A stretch of DNA of 64,000 nucleotides from Selaginella moellendorffii (GCF_000143415.4 NW_003314391.1:127652-191651), one strand, 5' to 3'; counted from the stretch's first letter, positions 30,014-42,739 are shown. The notes: generated from the sequence alone by a model not told the origin. Program-made: numbers and translations.

Positions 30014-33000
30014 ATGGGCGGCCACAGCGCTACGTTCGTCGAGGTTTGTGAGTCTCCCTGCATTGCAGCTCTATAGCTCCTCCATCTGAGCCACCGGGAT
30101 TTTCTAGGTTCCTTTGCTTGGACATGACAAGGAGGAAGGCGTCATACTCCAGCCGTGTACCAGGCAGTCTACGCTCAAGCGCTGCGCTGTGAAGTCGAAA
30201 GCTTCGCAGGTTCAGGGAATGGGCAAGGAAAAGCGGAAGTTTGAGAGCGACGAGAAGGAGAATAGCGTTGCCGCTCGGAAGAAGCTCAAAGCGTCGAAAG
30301 GGAAAACAATGGAACTTAAGTTCGTGGGAACAGGGAAGCAAGAGGGAGAAGTGGCTAGCTCTCGGAGAAAACGAAAGAATTCGCAGAAGGCGACGAGTTC
30401 TCAGGATGATGAAGACTCGGATTACGGTGGAGGTCCTCAAAAAATGATGGAGCTTCAGTCGTTGCAAGACAAGAAAAACGCTAGTGAGGAACTTTCTACG
30501 ACTGTCGCCCCCAAGCGCGCCACAAGGAAGCAGAAACGAGTCCAGTTGAAGCAGCTGGTTTCTTCGACGGATTTTCTGCGCGAAGGCGTTGTCAAGGAGG
30601 CTGATGGATGTGAAACTAGATCGGGCAGTGAAGATCGGCAAGATGCCCAAGCTAAGTCTCAGGCTACTACTTCTGAGGTGTCGACTCCAGGACACAAGGC
30701 AAAACACAAAAGTGTCAAATTTTTATTGAGCTCCACTATCGAAACAGATCATGTGTGGGGAGCTAGCAAAACACCGGAGCTCCAACAAAATGAAGAGGAA
30801 TGGCGAGTGTAAGGATTTTTTATTTTTTTTTCTCTCGTGATGTCTCAAATTTATGTTTGTGGCACAGGATTAATTTGGACGCTGTCAATCCTATGGAGCT
30901 GATTGGTAGGAGCTGCAAGGTGAAAGTTTTGTGTCAATTGCATCATTGTTCCTGATTGTATTATTTTCAGGTTTTTTGGCCACTAGACAGCAGATGGTAC
31001 ACAGGGGCCATCCACGAGTATAATCCCGCATCGAAGAAGCATCGAGTACGTCCAGTGTTTGCGCTTAGATGCGTTGTCTAAACGGTTCTCATGCTGCAGA
31101 TCGACTACGTTGACAACCAAATGGAATGGCTGTGCCTGAGAAATGAGAAGGTGCACTTTCAAATGGGGATCAAGGAAGAAAAAGTGCTGTGCGCTGCTGG
31201 CTGCGACGAATATAAAATGCGTCTTGGCGTCGACGAACTCGCCCTCTTGGCGAATGAGATGGAAAGTTTTGAAGAGCAAATCAGCCACGGGACCGTTGTC
31301 TGGGCTAAAGTTAAAGGTACTAAGCAAATAGAATGGCTATGTGCTCACCGACGATTGTAGGTTGGCCCATGTGGCCTGCGCTTGTCCTTGACGAAGAGCA
31401 TGCTGAAAAGTGCGGCTTGGAGCGTCCCCTTAAGAAGTCGACTTTTGCTGTGCAATTTTTTGGCAGCTGTGACTTTGCAAGGTACGTAGGTTATTTTTTC
31501 TCACGGTTCATCTTTTTATTTATCAGTAATAGATTACTCGCTCTTGAAGGCTAAACAATGACAAGATCGTTACATTTTCTAAAGGAGTTCAACTTAAATA
31601 TCACTCAAAATGCAAGCGCCCGGCATTCGATCAGGGATTGAGAGAGGTTGAGAGGTGATGTTCTATTCATAGTTCGATAGTTTGTGGCCATGCGTCTCAC
31701 TTTTTTTTTTTTTCCTATGTAGTTATTTGAAACAAGGAAGGCTTCCAGAGAAAATGGCACAAATGCTCGAGATACAGTCCAAGAGTAGGAATGACGTAGG
31801 GAGAGCATCGAAAACGTCGGATGCAGAAGAATACATTGATGATGAACGAGAGCATCCAACGAAAACCAGCATGGAAGACCTTATGGGGTACCCTCTAGAC
31901 CTTGGTAGCTTGAAAATATTAAGCTTGGGTACGTGATTTTGTCTTGGCCTTTTTCTTCTTTTGCTTCTTTTCTAATTACTAGTTTTGACAGGCGAAGTAG
32001 CTTTTGATTCTGCACACTTTCATAACAAACACTACATATGGCCAGTGGGATTTTCTTCTGTTCGAGTCCTTCCGTTTTTCAAAGGTATTTTGAATTTCCA
32101 TCATATCTTTGTACCAATGTTTGAAATTAGATCTTGAAAAGCTCGTGGAACATCGAATGGAGGTCACTAGATGTAAATCAGATCCAGCAATACCTGTTTT
32201 TCATGTTACTGTTGCCGATACGATTTCTGTGAGTTATTCTTCAATTTATTTGATCGGTATTAACAGCGACTTCAGTTCGAAGGTTCTACTCCTGGTGACT
32301 GCTGGAAGAAGGTGTACAAAGAACTAGATAGATTGAAGGAGAAACCTGCGAAAACACACTTCAAACGTCTTTCAGGAGCCAGTATGTTTGGGTTTAACAA
32401 TCCACGAGTGTTCAAGCTTATTAAGGTAAGCTGGTTATTTGGCGGTGGCTCCGCACCGCTAAACTCCCGCTTTTTCAGGAGTTACCAAATGCACGCGAGT
32501 GTTCAAATTTTATGGACTGGGACAAAGTACATTCTTCGAAGAAGTCAAAACAGGCAGGACCATCGGGATACAAGCCCATCAATGTTATGTGGAAGCACCT
32601 TGAGAGGTGCAACGTGTGCTATCTGGATGAGGCAGGTTTGCAGATTTAATTTCACGCGGTGCTATCTTCCTTGCTACAGGAATACGACGGCAATCTTCTG
32701 TTGCAGTGCGCGAAATGCAGATTGATGGTATGTGATGAGAACTGTCAGAAACACTCACGCCAGGATCATTTACAGATACACATGTCATGTTATGGAGAAC
32801 AAGATTTACCAAGTGATGGTTTCTGGCTTTGTCAACTTTGTAAGCGGAATACAACTCAGCTGCCGCTTTGTTGCCTATGCCCAGTTGCTGGTAAGCAGCA
32901 CCTGTTTTAGATATGGTCAGCAGCACTCTTTTCACGTTATTCTCTCTGCAGGGGGCGCGATGAAGAAGACTACAGACGGCAGATGGGCTCATTTGACGTG

Positions 33001-34687
33001 CGCGATGTGGATACCAGGTAAGAGAGCACTGTTCCGGCATTACAATCGTTTACAACTTCCAAAATGTCAGAAACATGCCTTGTGGATGTCAAGAAAATGG
33101 AACCAATTGATGGCGTTAGCTCTATCCACAAAGTAAGTTCAATTTGTATACTCAGCGTAGGTAATGATACCGTATGGTTTCAGGAAAGGTGGAAACTGAC
33201 GTGCAGCGTTTGTCGAGTGTCTCACGGGGCATGCATTCAGGTAATTGCCTTCTCAGTTGTCGGCCTGTTGTTAAGTTTGACCAGATTGCAGTGTAGTCAT
33301 CACCAGTGCATGACATCTTACCATCCTCTTTGTGCCAGAGCGGCTGGATTTTCCATGGAGGTTTTGTTGGTCTGAATTGGCGTATATAATCTCTAACACA
33401 TTTTTATCCTTTTCAGATTCAGGACGACGATGGAGACGGGCTTGAAAAACCGCTGAAGTTGCTGTCTTTTTGCTCCAAACATAACAATCGCGCGTCCTCG
33501 CATGTTGATGTTCATCTTTCTAGTCAGGAAAGTGAGGTGGTAGAGAATTCCTCTGGATGTTCAAGATGCGGTACGTGCCTTTTTTTCTTTTCTTTGCTTG
33601 CAACTAGAAACTAATACTTTTTGCAGAACCATACAATCCCGTTTCACGGCGCAGGAGGCAAGAACCTGAAGGCAAAGCTCTGTCTACTTCAAAGCGATCA
33701 TTTGTTGAGAAGACGCCTTATCTCGTCGCTAACTTCGAAAGGAAGGCAAAGCTCGTTAAAATTGGCAAGGCTTACAAATCGGTGTTTGGAACCGTTGGAC
33801 AAGGATCCTTTTTGTCGGACAGAAGCACGGAAGAGCCGGTGCTTTCGATGTCGGCGAGGCTGGAGAGTATGAGGTCTACAATGCACGATCGGCTAACTTT
33901 CGGTAAAGAATCACCTTGTCCACAGCAAATATTCGTATGTTTCCCTCCTTGTGATGCAGGAAAGTCAGGCATTCATGGCTGGGGTGTCTTTGCCAAGCAG
34001 ATCCATAAAGCAGGCGATATGGTAATCACGATTCTTGTGCTTTTCTAGAGTTCAGTGAGTGCGCATTTCAACCAGATGGCCGAATATGCGGGAGAGATTG
34101 TGAGATCGAACATCGCAGACATCAGAGAACGACGTCATTACGATTCGCTAGTGGTGAGTCGTCATTTCGGCGTCGCTGTTTTTCCTTTTCTTTTTGCTCT
34201 TCTCGAGTCTCAAGTGGTGGACTTTCCAGGGCGCGGGAACATACATGTTTCGCATTGATGACGAGCGAGTGGTGGACGCAACGCATGTCGGCAGCATGGC
34301 GCACTTGATCAATCACTCGTGCGAAGTAAGGCCCGATTTTGTAATGCTTTCATCGCATCGTGACTGTTTGCTTTGTCGTCAGCCAAACTGCTACTCCCGA
34401 ATCATCACGGTGGACGCAAAGGACTCGATCATCATTTTTGCGAAGCGCGACATCCACCCATGGGAGGAGCTAACTTATGACTACAGGTTCTTTGATATTC
34501 ATCCTCTTTGCAAATCTCTCAAAGTTTGGATTGGATTTCCTTTAGATTTGCTTCGAAAGGGGCGGAATTGGTGTGCAACTGTGGAGCTCTAAAGTGTAGA
34601 GGCAGTGTGAGACACAGCGACGACAGTAACAATGAGGGAAGAATCCTTGCTCTTCGCTCCTCGCTACGCAGCTGGACGCCACTATAA
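30014..34687 (+). CDS. ATX1-like: Trithorax-like histone-lysine N-methyltransferase (ATX1/2 type)
   Basis: A gene of more than twenty small exons. Order of domains: basic N-terminus; PWWP-like segment (GTVVWAKVKG, then WPMWPALVLDEEHAE, VQFFGSCDFA); FYRN (YPLDLGSLKILSLGEV, HNKHYIWPVGFSS); FYRC (FEGSTPGDCWKKVYKEL); PHD finger (CNVCYLDEEYDGN, CAKC, CYGEQDLP..WLCQLC) split by an intron; extended PHD (CCLCPVAGGAMK, WAHLTCAMWIPE, CSVC, SYHPLCARAAG); and a C-terminal SET domain (GKSGIHGWGVFAKQIHKAGD, AEYAGEIVR, LINHSCEPNC, EELTYDYRF) with post-SET CNCG..CRG. The NHSC and Y(D)Y SAM and catalytic elements are intact. Such enzymes deposit H3K4 methylation in the nucleus. ATG at 30014, first exon 30 bp; the stop is at 34685-34687. 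It is the best conserved large gene in the window. Confidence 0.93.
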
Positions 34688-34944
34688 AGCTACGTTTAAG
34701 AAGTATTACTGTTTAACCCTAATCATAAACCCTTTTTAAACCCTTTTTAACCGCACAAGAATATTCTGATCAATGTGCGCGTACATTGTACAAGAAAATC
34801 GCGAGCTTAATTGAAAGACAATTGATCGTGGAGAGCTCCTCCAGGAGCTTCCATGGATTCCAGCCATGGACTACACCATATCTTTTGTTTTTCGAGTCTT
34901 TGTTTCCCACACTTGAGAGATACAGTGGGAGGTGTGATATGGTT

Positions 34945-36833
34945 TTACCAGCCTCCGTCTTTGCTGCCTTGCAGCACCTTGTGGAGCCTAAAAACTTCGC
35001 CCTGATCACCGTTGATGGCTCGCACCTCGCGCTGCGAGCACGTCAGTTGCCGCAACAGCTTCTCCAGCGTCGACTGTGGCGATGGACCCGACGAGTTTGG
35101 ATTCATGGCTAGGATGACGGCGTTCACCGCGTCGGCCACTGCCTCTCTCTGCCGGACCTTGAGCAAGTAGCACACGGGCGACTCCGCCGGCTTTTCGTAG
35201 GCGAGCAAAGCCAAGCAATCCTGCATCGAGTGTTATGCGGCTCTATGTGCGTAAAACTGGAAATCAAACTTACCTGGAGCAGCGACTGGAACAAAAGATT
35301 CCCAAAGAAGTTTACGAGTTCTGCACGGGCATAAGTGACTGCTGCCTCCAAAGATCCAGCCTGCAAGTGATGGTCGTTAGCTCGAGAGAGACGATGACAG
35401 CACATCCAAAAGAGGAAGGACGAGTAACCTTTACGAGCTCAATGAACTTCTGGCAGTGCAAAAGGAATGAAATGGCTGAGCGCCCATCCTGCAAGAGCGG
35501 TGAACTGGATCAAAACACAGTGTAGAGACGTTAAAAGCTACACACCTCTAGTATCTCAGGATACCACTCCCGCAGTTTCGAGAAAACGCCGTCCACATCA
35601 CCTTCCCTGGCGAGCTATGACAGATAGAGGAAGGTGTTCATTCCGAAAGCAAGAAATGACAGGAAAATTACCCGACGAAGGGCATTTCTCTCGTGGAGAG
35701 CGTAGTTCTCTTGAACAGGCTTTACACCGTTGTCCTTCAAGCCCACCACGGATGGGAATGTCCCACCGCAAGCATCATCAAAGGCTTCCAAAGTTTCTTG
35801 GTATCCGTAATGTAGCAAGTATGCACGCACAATGCTGGAATGTTTACGACAAAACAATCAGATCAAGAAATCAGAATTGTCGTCTTATCACACACCTGTG
35901 GCTCACACTTAAAGGCAGAGGAACGTTTTCCACTTCTGCCTGACGCTTCTCGCGTTCCTCTTGAATCAAAGCCTGGCGGAACCTTAAGAAGATTTAGACG
36001 TAGACAATACATGCCTCAACCCACCTCCACGTCGAAAACAAATGGATTTTGGCCGAAGTTTACAGACACCCTGCAAGGTCCAAATACATCTCAGAAAAGT
36101 AAATCGATAGTAAAGCTCCATACTTCTCGTTGGGACTATGAAGTCCAATGGTAGGATAGAGTGGAACCTTCACATCCTTGGATTTTTTCCCTACTAGTTT
36201 GCTGTTCTTCCTGCAGCATGACAAGCATCGTGAAGGAGGGATTAGTAAAGCAAAACTTCCGAGGATTCAATAACTTACGTAAAGAAAAGCTCTTGAGCAA
36301 GGTAGTTTATACCGGCTCCAACAGTGTCATTCGTCGTGAAGGTCACGTTTAAGTTCTCGTTGCTCTTTGGGCCGTAGTAGAGCTTCCCATCATCTCCGTG
36401 GTAGCCATAGCTATTTGGCTCCCATCTGGAAAAGTATAATCGAAAAGAGAAAGATGAGAGAAGGCTTCTTTCTTTCTCTGTGAACTCACCCGGGCTGACG
36501 GCTCGTCTTGAAGTTTTGATCGCTGAATCCGATCGAGATCACTCCTTTTTGTCCTCGATCACACACGGTCATCTCGAAGTAGTAGCAAAGCCTTCTGGAT
36601 GGCGCCGGCCTGTTTCCCTGGACAGCCCCCACATCGTTGCCATGCTTGCCTTCTCCATTGTACTTCGCCGTGAGCTTGTCCATGGAAATCCCAAGAAAAT
36701 GGCCGCAATTGTTGGTGTTGAGAAAGCTGGGAGCCTCTTCTTCTTCGTCGCCATCGTCATCCTCCGGCTTTCTCATCCCCAGCGCCAGCAACGTCGGCTC
36801 CAAATCCGGCGGACTGGTAGAAACCATGGGCAT
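34945..36833 (-). CDS. RANBPM-like: RanBPM-like protein (SPRY-LisH-CTLH-CRA), GID/CTLH complex
   Basis: Ten exons (36833-36490, 36425-36279, 36210-36124, 36070-36025, 35972-35896, 35834-35672, 35614-35546, 35488-35429, 35360-35274, 35220-34945) in phase give 451 aa. The SPRY domain spans about residues 50-220 (HFLGISMDKLTAKYNG, YYFEMTVCDRGQKGVISIGF, YGYHGDDGKLYYG, GAGINYLAQELFF). LisH follows (SIVRAYLLHYGYQETLEAF), then CTLH (LAREGDVDGVFSKLREWYPE, ISFLLHCQKFIELVK) and CRA (YARAELVNF, CLALLAYEKPAESPV). The longer frame upstream starts with GTG; the first ATG is 36833, after an in-frame stop. RanBPM homologues scaffold the CTLH/GID ubiquitin ligase. Confidence 0.93.
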
Positions 36834-37087
36834 GGCGCTCCAATCGATCGTTTCTGGATCGATCGAGATCCAGGAGAACACTCCTACTCTACAGACCTGC
36901 CGCGATCACGATCATGCCCTGGGAGCTCAGTCGCCATTGCCCTAGCCCTAGAAATATGCTGACGTCATCATGCCTTGTTTTGTTTTGGCGGCAATTATAC
37001 TCTAACAACAAAGAACCGATGACGTGGCAGGTTTAAAAGTCTTTTTGGCGGGAAAGCGAGATGATTGTCATTTAGGTCAGGGAATCG
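36834..37087. promoter_or_regulatory. Bidirectional promoter region with TGACGTCA
   Basis: About 254 bp between the divergent RanBPM-like and RRG-like ATGs. It has a perfect bZIP palindrome TGACGTCA at 36960-36967 and a second TGACGTGGC near 37019-37027, flanking the likely start sites. The minus side has a CTAGGGCTAGGGCAATGG leader. Confidence 0.5.
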
Positions 37088-38963
37088 ATGCGTAGGGCTG
37101 TAGAGATCGCGCGTGGCGCTGCTGCTGGCCGTGTCACGGCGACGCTCTCTGGCGCTGGCGCTGGCGCTGGTCGTGGCGCAGCGAGGAATCAGTGGAGGTC
37201 GCTGTTCATCGTGCTTAATCTTCGCCAACGAGTGTCTCGAGGGTTCGTGATGTGGAGGAATGATGCCGCGGGTCCTCCTCCCCCTCGTGTGCTGCCGCTG
37301 TCAAGGGATTCTTTCCGGGCTTCCATTTGTAGGTTCCTGTACTGGAAAGGCTTTCGCACTAGCTGTGAGGCGCCAATGGGGACGAGCGATTGGGGCAACT
37401 TGTCAGGAAAGCTGAGGTGTTGCTTTGTGGCCAGTGGCGATCCCAGTGATCTCCACAGACAATCACGAACAATGGCGGTCTCTTCGTCCTGGAACCAGAA
37501 AAAGCGAGCTTCTTTAAAGCTCGATTGTCAATGCGCTCCATCCAGAGCGCGCGAGATTGGTAAACGCTTTTCTTAGTTGACAAAGCACTCGACTTGGATT
37601 CCATGCAGGACGCACGCAGTGGAGACGGATTGAGACCGATGCTCGACAGCGTGGGTCTTCTCTCCAGACTGAAGAGACGGATATGTATATTCCCGTCAAG
37701 GCTTTCTTCGTATCTCGGAGGTAAAAGGAAAAGCTTAGCGATTGTGAGTGCTAACTACATCTGCTGGGTTATAGAATGCAGTGTGGACTTGAAGGGCCTG
37801 GCATGCGAGCATTTTGACGACGTGATTTCCACTCGTAAAGAGCTCGTGCTAAGGTGCAGGGATCGACCAGTAGACTCGCCCGCGCATACGAAGAAGCCTG
37901 TACATAGTACTAAATGTTTGCGTTTGCTTTGTCTTTCATTCTATTGCTGCTGCTTATGCTCGTGTGTTTTTCTTGTTGTTTTCAGGCTATTCCACAGCTG
38001 AAGTGTTGGACATGCGAACGTTATATGGTTGTGTATCAGTATGGCTCTGTAGTGCTTTTCAACTTTGGGGATGAGGAGGAGACTGAGTTCTTAAACGTCG
38101 TCCGCAAGTACTGCAAGGAGGAGTTTGGCAAGCCGAAGAAGGAGGGTACATTCCGAATCAGTTCATGCTAAGATGATACTAAGGTAATGAAATCTAGTTG
38201 TGTTACAAACTGAAATTCTTCTCCTGCAGATTACGGCGTGCTGATCAGGCCAACACTGTCGGAGTGGAGTCACGGATCACACGACATAATTATGCTGAGG
38301 AAGTTTGACATCGATAACATTCGCATCATTGCCAGTGTCTTGGCACAGAGTATTGCCTTGGACTACTTTGCAAAGCTGGTCAGTACAATTTTTTTGCATC
38401 TTTTTTTTTCCACCTCTGACACTGCTGGGCCTTTGTGCAGGTTGATGAGATGATAAATGTCTTTAGTGAGCTCAACCGAGGTATGGAGCGCACCGGTACT
38501 TTTACGATGACCCGCAAAAAGCTATTCCAGCTCGTTGCTTCAGCGAACTTCACACTTGCCGACGTCATTGTCCGTATGGGACTTTTAGAAAGGTAACTCG
38601 CAGCTCATTTACTAGTACGATGGCCAGACTCCTGTGTCGGTGATGCTCTGTAACAGGTCGGACGCGGCGTGGAAGAACATAAACTACGCTCGGGTTTTTG
38701 AGTTTATGAGGGAGGAGTTTGAGCTCAACGAGCGTTTCAAGAGCTTACATTTCAAGCTCAATATTATCCAGGTAGAACGAGAGCTTTGTTCTTAAACCTT
38801 CTACTCACTCTTTCTCTCCCTTTGGCAGCACAACGTTCGGCTGTTTCTAGAGGTTCTCCAGAATCGTAAATCTGACATCTTAGAATGGATAATCATTCTG
38901 CTGCTTGCTGGAGAAATCGGTGTCGGCGTGTATGACATATTGCACGAGGCAGGCGTCATATGA
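37088..38963 (+). CDS. RRG-like: DUF155/RMD1 family protein (RETARDED ROOT GROWTH-like)
   Basis: Eight exons (37088-37559, 37609-37720, 37782-37899, 37986-38145, 38230-38378, 38441-38592, 38657-38771, 38829-38963) in phase give 470 aa. The N-terminal 90 residues are Arg/Ala/Ser-rich without acids, as expected for a mitochondrial presequence. The DUF155 core is clear: IPVKAFFVSRSVDLKGL, YMVVYQYGSVVLFNF, DNIRIIASVLAQSIALDYF, NRGMERTGTFTMTRKKLFQL, REEFELNERFKSL and VRLFLEVLQNRKSDILEW, followed by a C-terminal hydrophobic segment (IIILLLAGEIGVGVYDIL) that is a membrane anchor. Plant members are mitochondrial and affect root meristem growth. The acceptor at 37781 (GCAG) rather than the nearer TAG is needed for the frame. 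Confidence 0.9.
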
Positions 38964-39559
38964 GAGTAAGTTAAAAAAAAGAAAAAAAACAGACTCTCTC
39001 TCTTCTTGCCATCCTCTTTATCGTTTCTAGCTAAGCAAATCTCCTTGCTGGCGCCGGCTGCGATTGCTGTTTTGGCCGCACTAACTTAGCAATCGATTAT
39101 CTTTCTCTTGGGCGCAGAGACAGCAGGAGCAACTCCATCCAGCACAGAGATCTCTCGAGCTTAATCTAAATCAAGCCAGGACAGCAAACAATCGAGCGCG
39201 CTCTGAGGACAAGATCTCTGCTGGACAAGCTTGCGTACGCCAATTTTCGCCACTCGAGAGAGCTCGCGCTAAAGTACAAGACAAAAGATTTCCTCCTCCT
39301 TTGCACACATTACAAAACATCACATCATCCATCGCCCCTGGCTTTCCATACTTTCTAAATAACTGAACTCTATCAATCTTATAAATTCGTGTGATATACA
39401 CATACAAAACATACCATATGAATATAATATATATTATATATATAAAAATATCAATCCACCTTTGATGATGTATACTATATTCACAAAAAACAGTGACTTT
39501 GTGTCCTCCTCTGCTCGATGATCTTTGGCAAATTTACATTCGTTCTTCCCTGTCCGTCC
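38964..39559. other. Convergent 3' region, AT-rich
   Basis: No gene. Includes an alternating TA run near 39418-39450. Holds the 3' UTRs of the RRG-like gene (plus) and the dioxygenase gene (minus). Confidence 0.6.
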
Positions 39560-40864
39560 TCACGCTGCTTGGCTCGTTTTCCTCAAGTAGCTCTCAAACG
39601 CGTCCAGCGTGTGGACATCGGTTCTATAGTGCTTCTGGGTGAATTCTAGCAGCTGCCCCCAATTAAACTCCACGCACGGCCTCTCGCGATCTTGCTCTTC
39701 GTCTTCTTTGCTCTTGACCACCAGCTCCGGAATCGGCCGGATCACCGTGTCCAGCCCCGGGTTGATGAAGAAAACCAGCGAGTGCCTGGCTCGGGTGGCA
39801 TGGATCACTGCGCGGTGCTTGGCACTCTTGTAGCGATGGTTGCACAGTGCCTGTGACGAAGAGAAAGCTGCGTGAGAGATGTTTTATAAAAAGAAAAAGG
39901 AAAAAAGAAGAGCACCACCATCTACAACCAGCTATAGCGCTGCGAGGAGGGAGAGGAGAGGGAAGAGCAGAAACAAAAGAATTCTCGCTCTGTTTACCTG
40001 GAATGTGTCACCGATGCTGATGACAAACGCATCGGCACGGGGCTCGACTGTGACCCAAGTCTCGTCTCTGTTGTACACTTGCAGTCCTCCAACTTCATCC
40101 TGGTGGAGAATTGTTAATGCGCACGGGTCGGTGTGAGGCCCCGTCCCCAGCAGCCGGGAGAAGTGCTCCGACGGCGGGTACATGTTCATCCGGAAGATGG
40201 AGAAGCCATCGTCGAAGTAGCTGTGCAAAGCATCGGGAGCCAGCTCCAAGCTCTGCGCAATCAGCTCAATCAGCTCTCGTCCCAGCTTCTCCATTGCCTT
40301 GCAGTAAGTCTCGTAGAGAGCACTGGAAAAAACATAAAAAAGATCGTTTTTCTGTTATAGTTGTTAAGAAGAAGCGCAAGAGCTCGGGGAAGAAACGGAA
40401 GGAAAATGGAGGCGGGGAGCTGCTGCTTACCAATGCTGCTCATGCTGTTCCGCGGTGTAAACTTTGATCATGTAGTCCTTGATGTTTGAGTTCGGCGTGT
40501 ACTGAAGCGAGAATGTTTCCTTCCAGGGGCATTTGGATTTGAACCTCCCAGCAAACTTGCCGGCGAATCCAAAGCTGTTCCCGGCGGAGCGAGCCGCTCG
40601 TAACTTGGTGTCGCTGGGGAATTCGAAGAACTGGCGAGCACTCGCATGCACCTGGTTTACAAGCTCGTGATCCACACCGTGATTGACGACCTGGAAGAAT
40701 CCACTCTGCCTGCACGCTCTGCCAATCTCATCAACCTTGGCTTTGGATCCACCAGCCAGATCAATGGTCGGGACATCCTGCTGGCTCGCAAACTTGCCAT
40801 GCTCCGGGAGCGAGCAGTCGCCACGAGGCCACACATAGGACTCGAGTTCGCAACTAGTATTCAT
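39560..40864 (-). CDS. GA20ox-like: 2-oxoglutarate/Fe(II) dioxygenase, gibberellin 20-oxidase-like
   Basis: Three exons (40864-40431, 40322-39998, 39850-39560) give 349 aa from ATG 40864. The DIOX_N part has VPTIDLAG, CRQSGFFQVVNHGVD, and the gibberellin-oxidase element CPWKETFSL (LPWKET in classical GA20ox). The catalytic part has NMYPPSEH (NYYPxC in seed-plant GA20ox), GPHTDPCALTILHQD with the first Fe ligands His and Asp, GGLQVYNRDETWV, ISIGDTFQALCNHRYKS, the third ligand His in KHRAV, and the 2-oxoglutarate-binding Arg-x-Ser in RHSLVFF. Length, exon number and motifs fit GA20 oxidase, which makes C19 gibberellins in the cytosol. Substrate cannot be read from sequence: early-diverging plants have GA-oxidase-like enzymes acting on other diterpenes. 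Confidence 0.88.
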
Positions 40865-42180
40865 CGGCGGCGTCGCGCGGCAAAAGTTCTTCTTGACGAT
40901 GGTGGTGATGTCTGATGACGGTACTGCTTCTCGGGCGGGTTTCAAAGCAGGAGCTGCATGAAGAACTGGATTACCGGACTGGAAACGGAAAAGAAAAAGA
41001 GCAGCAGCAGCATTACTTGACACCCAGGAGCAGCATCTCGAAGAAGCGTGTCTTGTTCCCACCTTCTTCCCCCTCCCTTGTCTCTGCCGACAATAGAGAC
41101 AAAGAGCTCAGCAGAGATAGAGACAAGCTGGAGCAGAGAGGCGAGTGGTACCGTCTTTTATCGCAGTCTCGAGTGAGGAACAGACATCAGGTGGGACGCG
41201 AGTAGAATCGTAGCCAATCTACGTCTGTGCCTTTTCTTCTCTCCTCCCTCTTCTTCCCGGTGACAAACTAGTTCCTCGCGCTGCTTTCTTCCCCTGCCCC
41301 TGTGTGTTCTAGTCTAGTCCCCGTTGCAACCAAATCTCCCCTTCTAGGGAAAAAGTTGACGCTTTTTCCTGGGAACAGTGGTCGCCGTAGTCTCTGTTAC
41401 GTGACTGAAGTGAGCCAACAGTGATGGCGGCACTGCCTGATCACAAAAAGCTCCACACCTGATTGATGACATACGGTCGAGAGCAGAAAATCCCACGAGC
41501 ATCTTGCGATGAACGCTGGCACGAAAAGTTGTGGCACAATCATCCACTGTTTCGCTGAGGATGACAGGGGAATCAGCACTCTCATCACTCGCCACCACTT
41601 TGACGAAAGCAGTTTGTGCTGTGCGTGTGCCACAGTCGTTTTCTTTTTTCCTCTTCTCCTCTTTCTCCTCCTCCTCCTCCTCCTCCCATCCCTTCTCATC
41701 TTTAGCGCAGCCAACCACATTCTCCGATAATTCTTTCTTCCTCTGTGTAAAATCTTTCCTTTGCTTTCACCTTGCAAGAGGACATAATCTTGTCAGCGCT
41801 TAGAGGCCAGAAGAAAGACAATAGAAGACAAACAGTCCACGGGCACGTACCGATTATCACGTGAAGAGATTCAGATACATTTTCCGCATCTTTTGGCCTT
41901 GGCTCTTCCTCCAAACGGTATTGCAAATCATTGCTCGCCAAGCCACAGAAATTCCCCCTTCCCTCGCATCCCACAAAGTCGCGACGCATCCATCGATCCT
42001 GCCTGCATTGTCTCGTCACTGCGCCACTGCCCCATCCATGATCGGTCGGTCTAAGGAGAAACATTCCCTACCTCCATCGAGCGCCTTCTCCACTCGCCGC
42101 GCTAAAACCCTAAAATGATTTTTTAAACTACACCTAGCCACCAGGATTCGAACTTTCGACCGCTGCCAGCTTTGCCGAGA
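40865..42180. other. Upstream of dioxygenase; possible minus-strand exons
   Basis: Holds the promoter of the dioxygenase, a CTC microsatellite near 41665-41690 and an AAAACCCTAAAATG telo-box near 42104. On the minus strand a frame from an ATG near 42064 contains DLQYRLEEEPRPKDAENV and could splice (GTACG donor near 41852, CAAG acceptor near 41779) into GESKGKILHRGRKNYRR, but I cannot follow it further and recognise no family. Confidence 0.3.
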
Positions 42181-42240
42181 TTCGAACCCCAGACGTCATT
42201 TTAAGAAATGACGCATATTTGCATTTAAGAAACATTTTCT

Positions 42241-42507
42241 AAAGCAAGAAAGAACTTCAGCAGTGAGCATGCCAATGTATGAAACTGCCCTTTCTGCGTC
42301 AACAATTGCCTCAAGTGCCTCTTCTCTTCGAGCCTGTTCCTTGGCTGCCTTCTCGGCTTTCACTGCCTCCTTGTGAGCAACTTCCAAGCAACCATGGCAA
42401 TGGTCTTTCGAATCCTCGCAAGCCTGATGATACCAGCATTCACAGAATTCACACTGCACCCACAGCGTGTCCTCGAGAGTATTACAAACACAACATCTAG
42501 GATTTGC
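42241..42507 (-). pseudogene. PHD-type zinc-finger exon, copy A
   Basis: A splice acceptor (GATGCAG) is followed by a Cys4-His-Cys3 pattern: CCVC, QCEFC, WYHQAC, HCHGC, then a charged helix (KEAVKAEKAAKEQARREEAL). It lies on the same strand and about 230 bp downstream of the C-terminal half of the P-loop family gene (43460-42740), so it may be the 3' exon of that gene. Copies are at 58105-58490 and, truncated, at 56714-57016. Confidence 0.55.
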
Positions 42508-42739
42508 CTGCATCAAAAAATAAATTAAAAAAACATGAGAATATATGCTTGCTTTTCTGATTTTAGTTCATCAATGTCAATCGTTCTTCTTGTTGAAATG
42601 CTTTTCCATAGTCATCTGTGCTGGAAGTCATGCGTGCTTTCTTTTCTCGCAAAGCGAAAGCTGATTATCTCTCCACGATACCGACCATCCCTCAGCCTCC
42701 CCAGCTTCTCGTCGATACAGGCTAAGATCTTGTCAAAGC

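Noticed and set aside
34710-34752. Interstitial telomere repeat (AACCCTAA, AAACCCTTTTT)
   Set aside because: Irregular and too short; more likely chance A/C-rich sequence between two gene ends.
41397-41777. Arg/Lys-rich protein on minus
   Set aside because: The basic run comes from a CTC microsatellite; splice support is weak and two frames look equally plausible.
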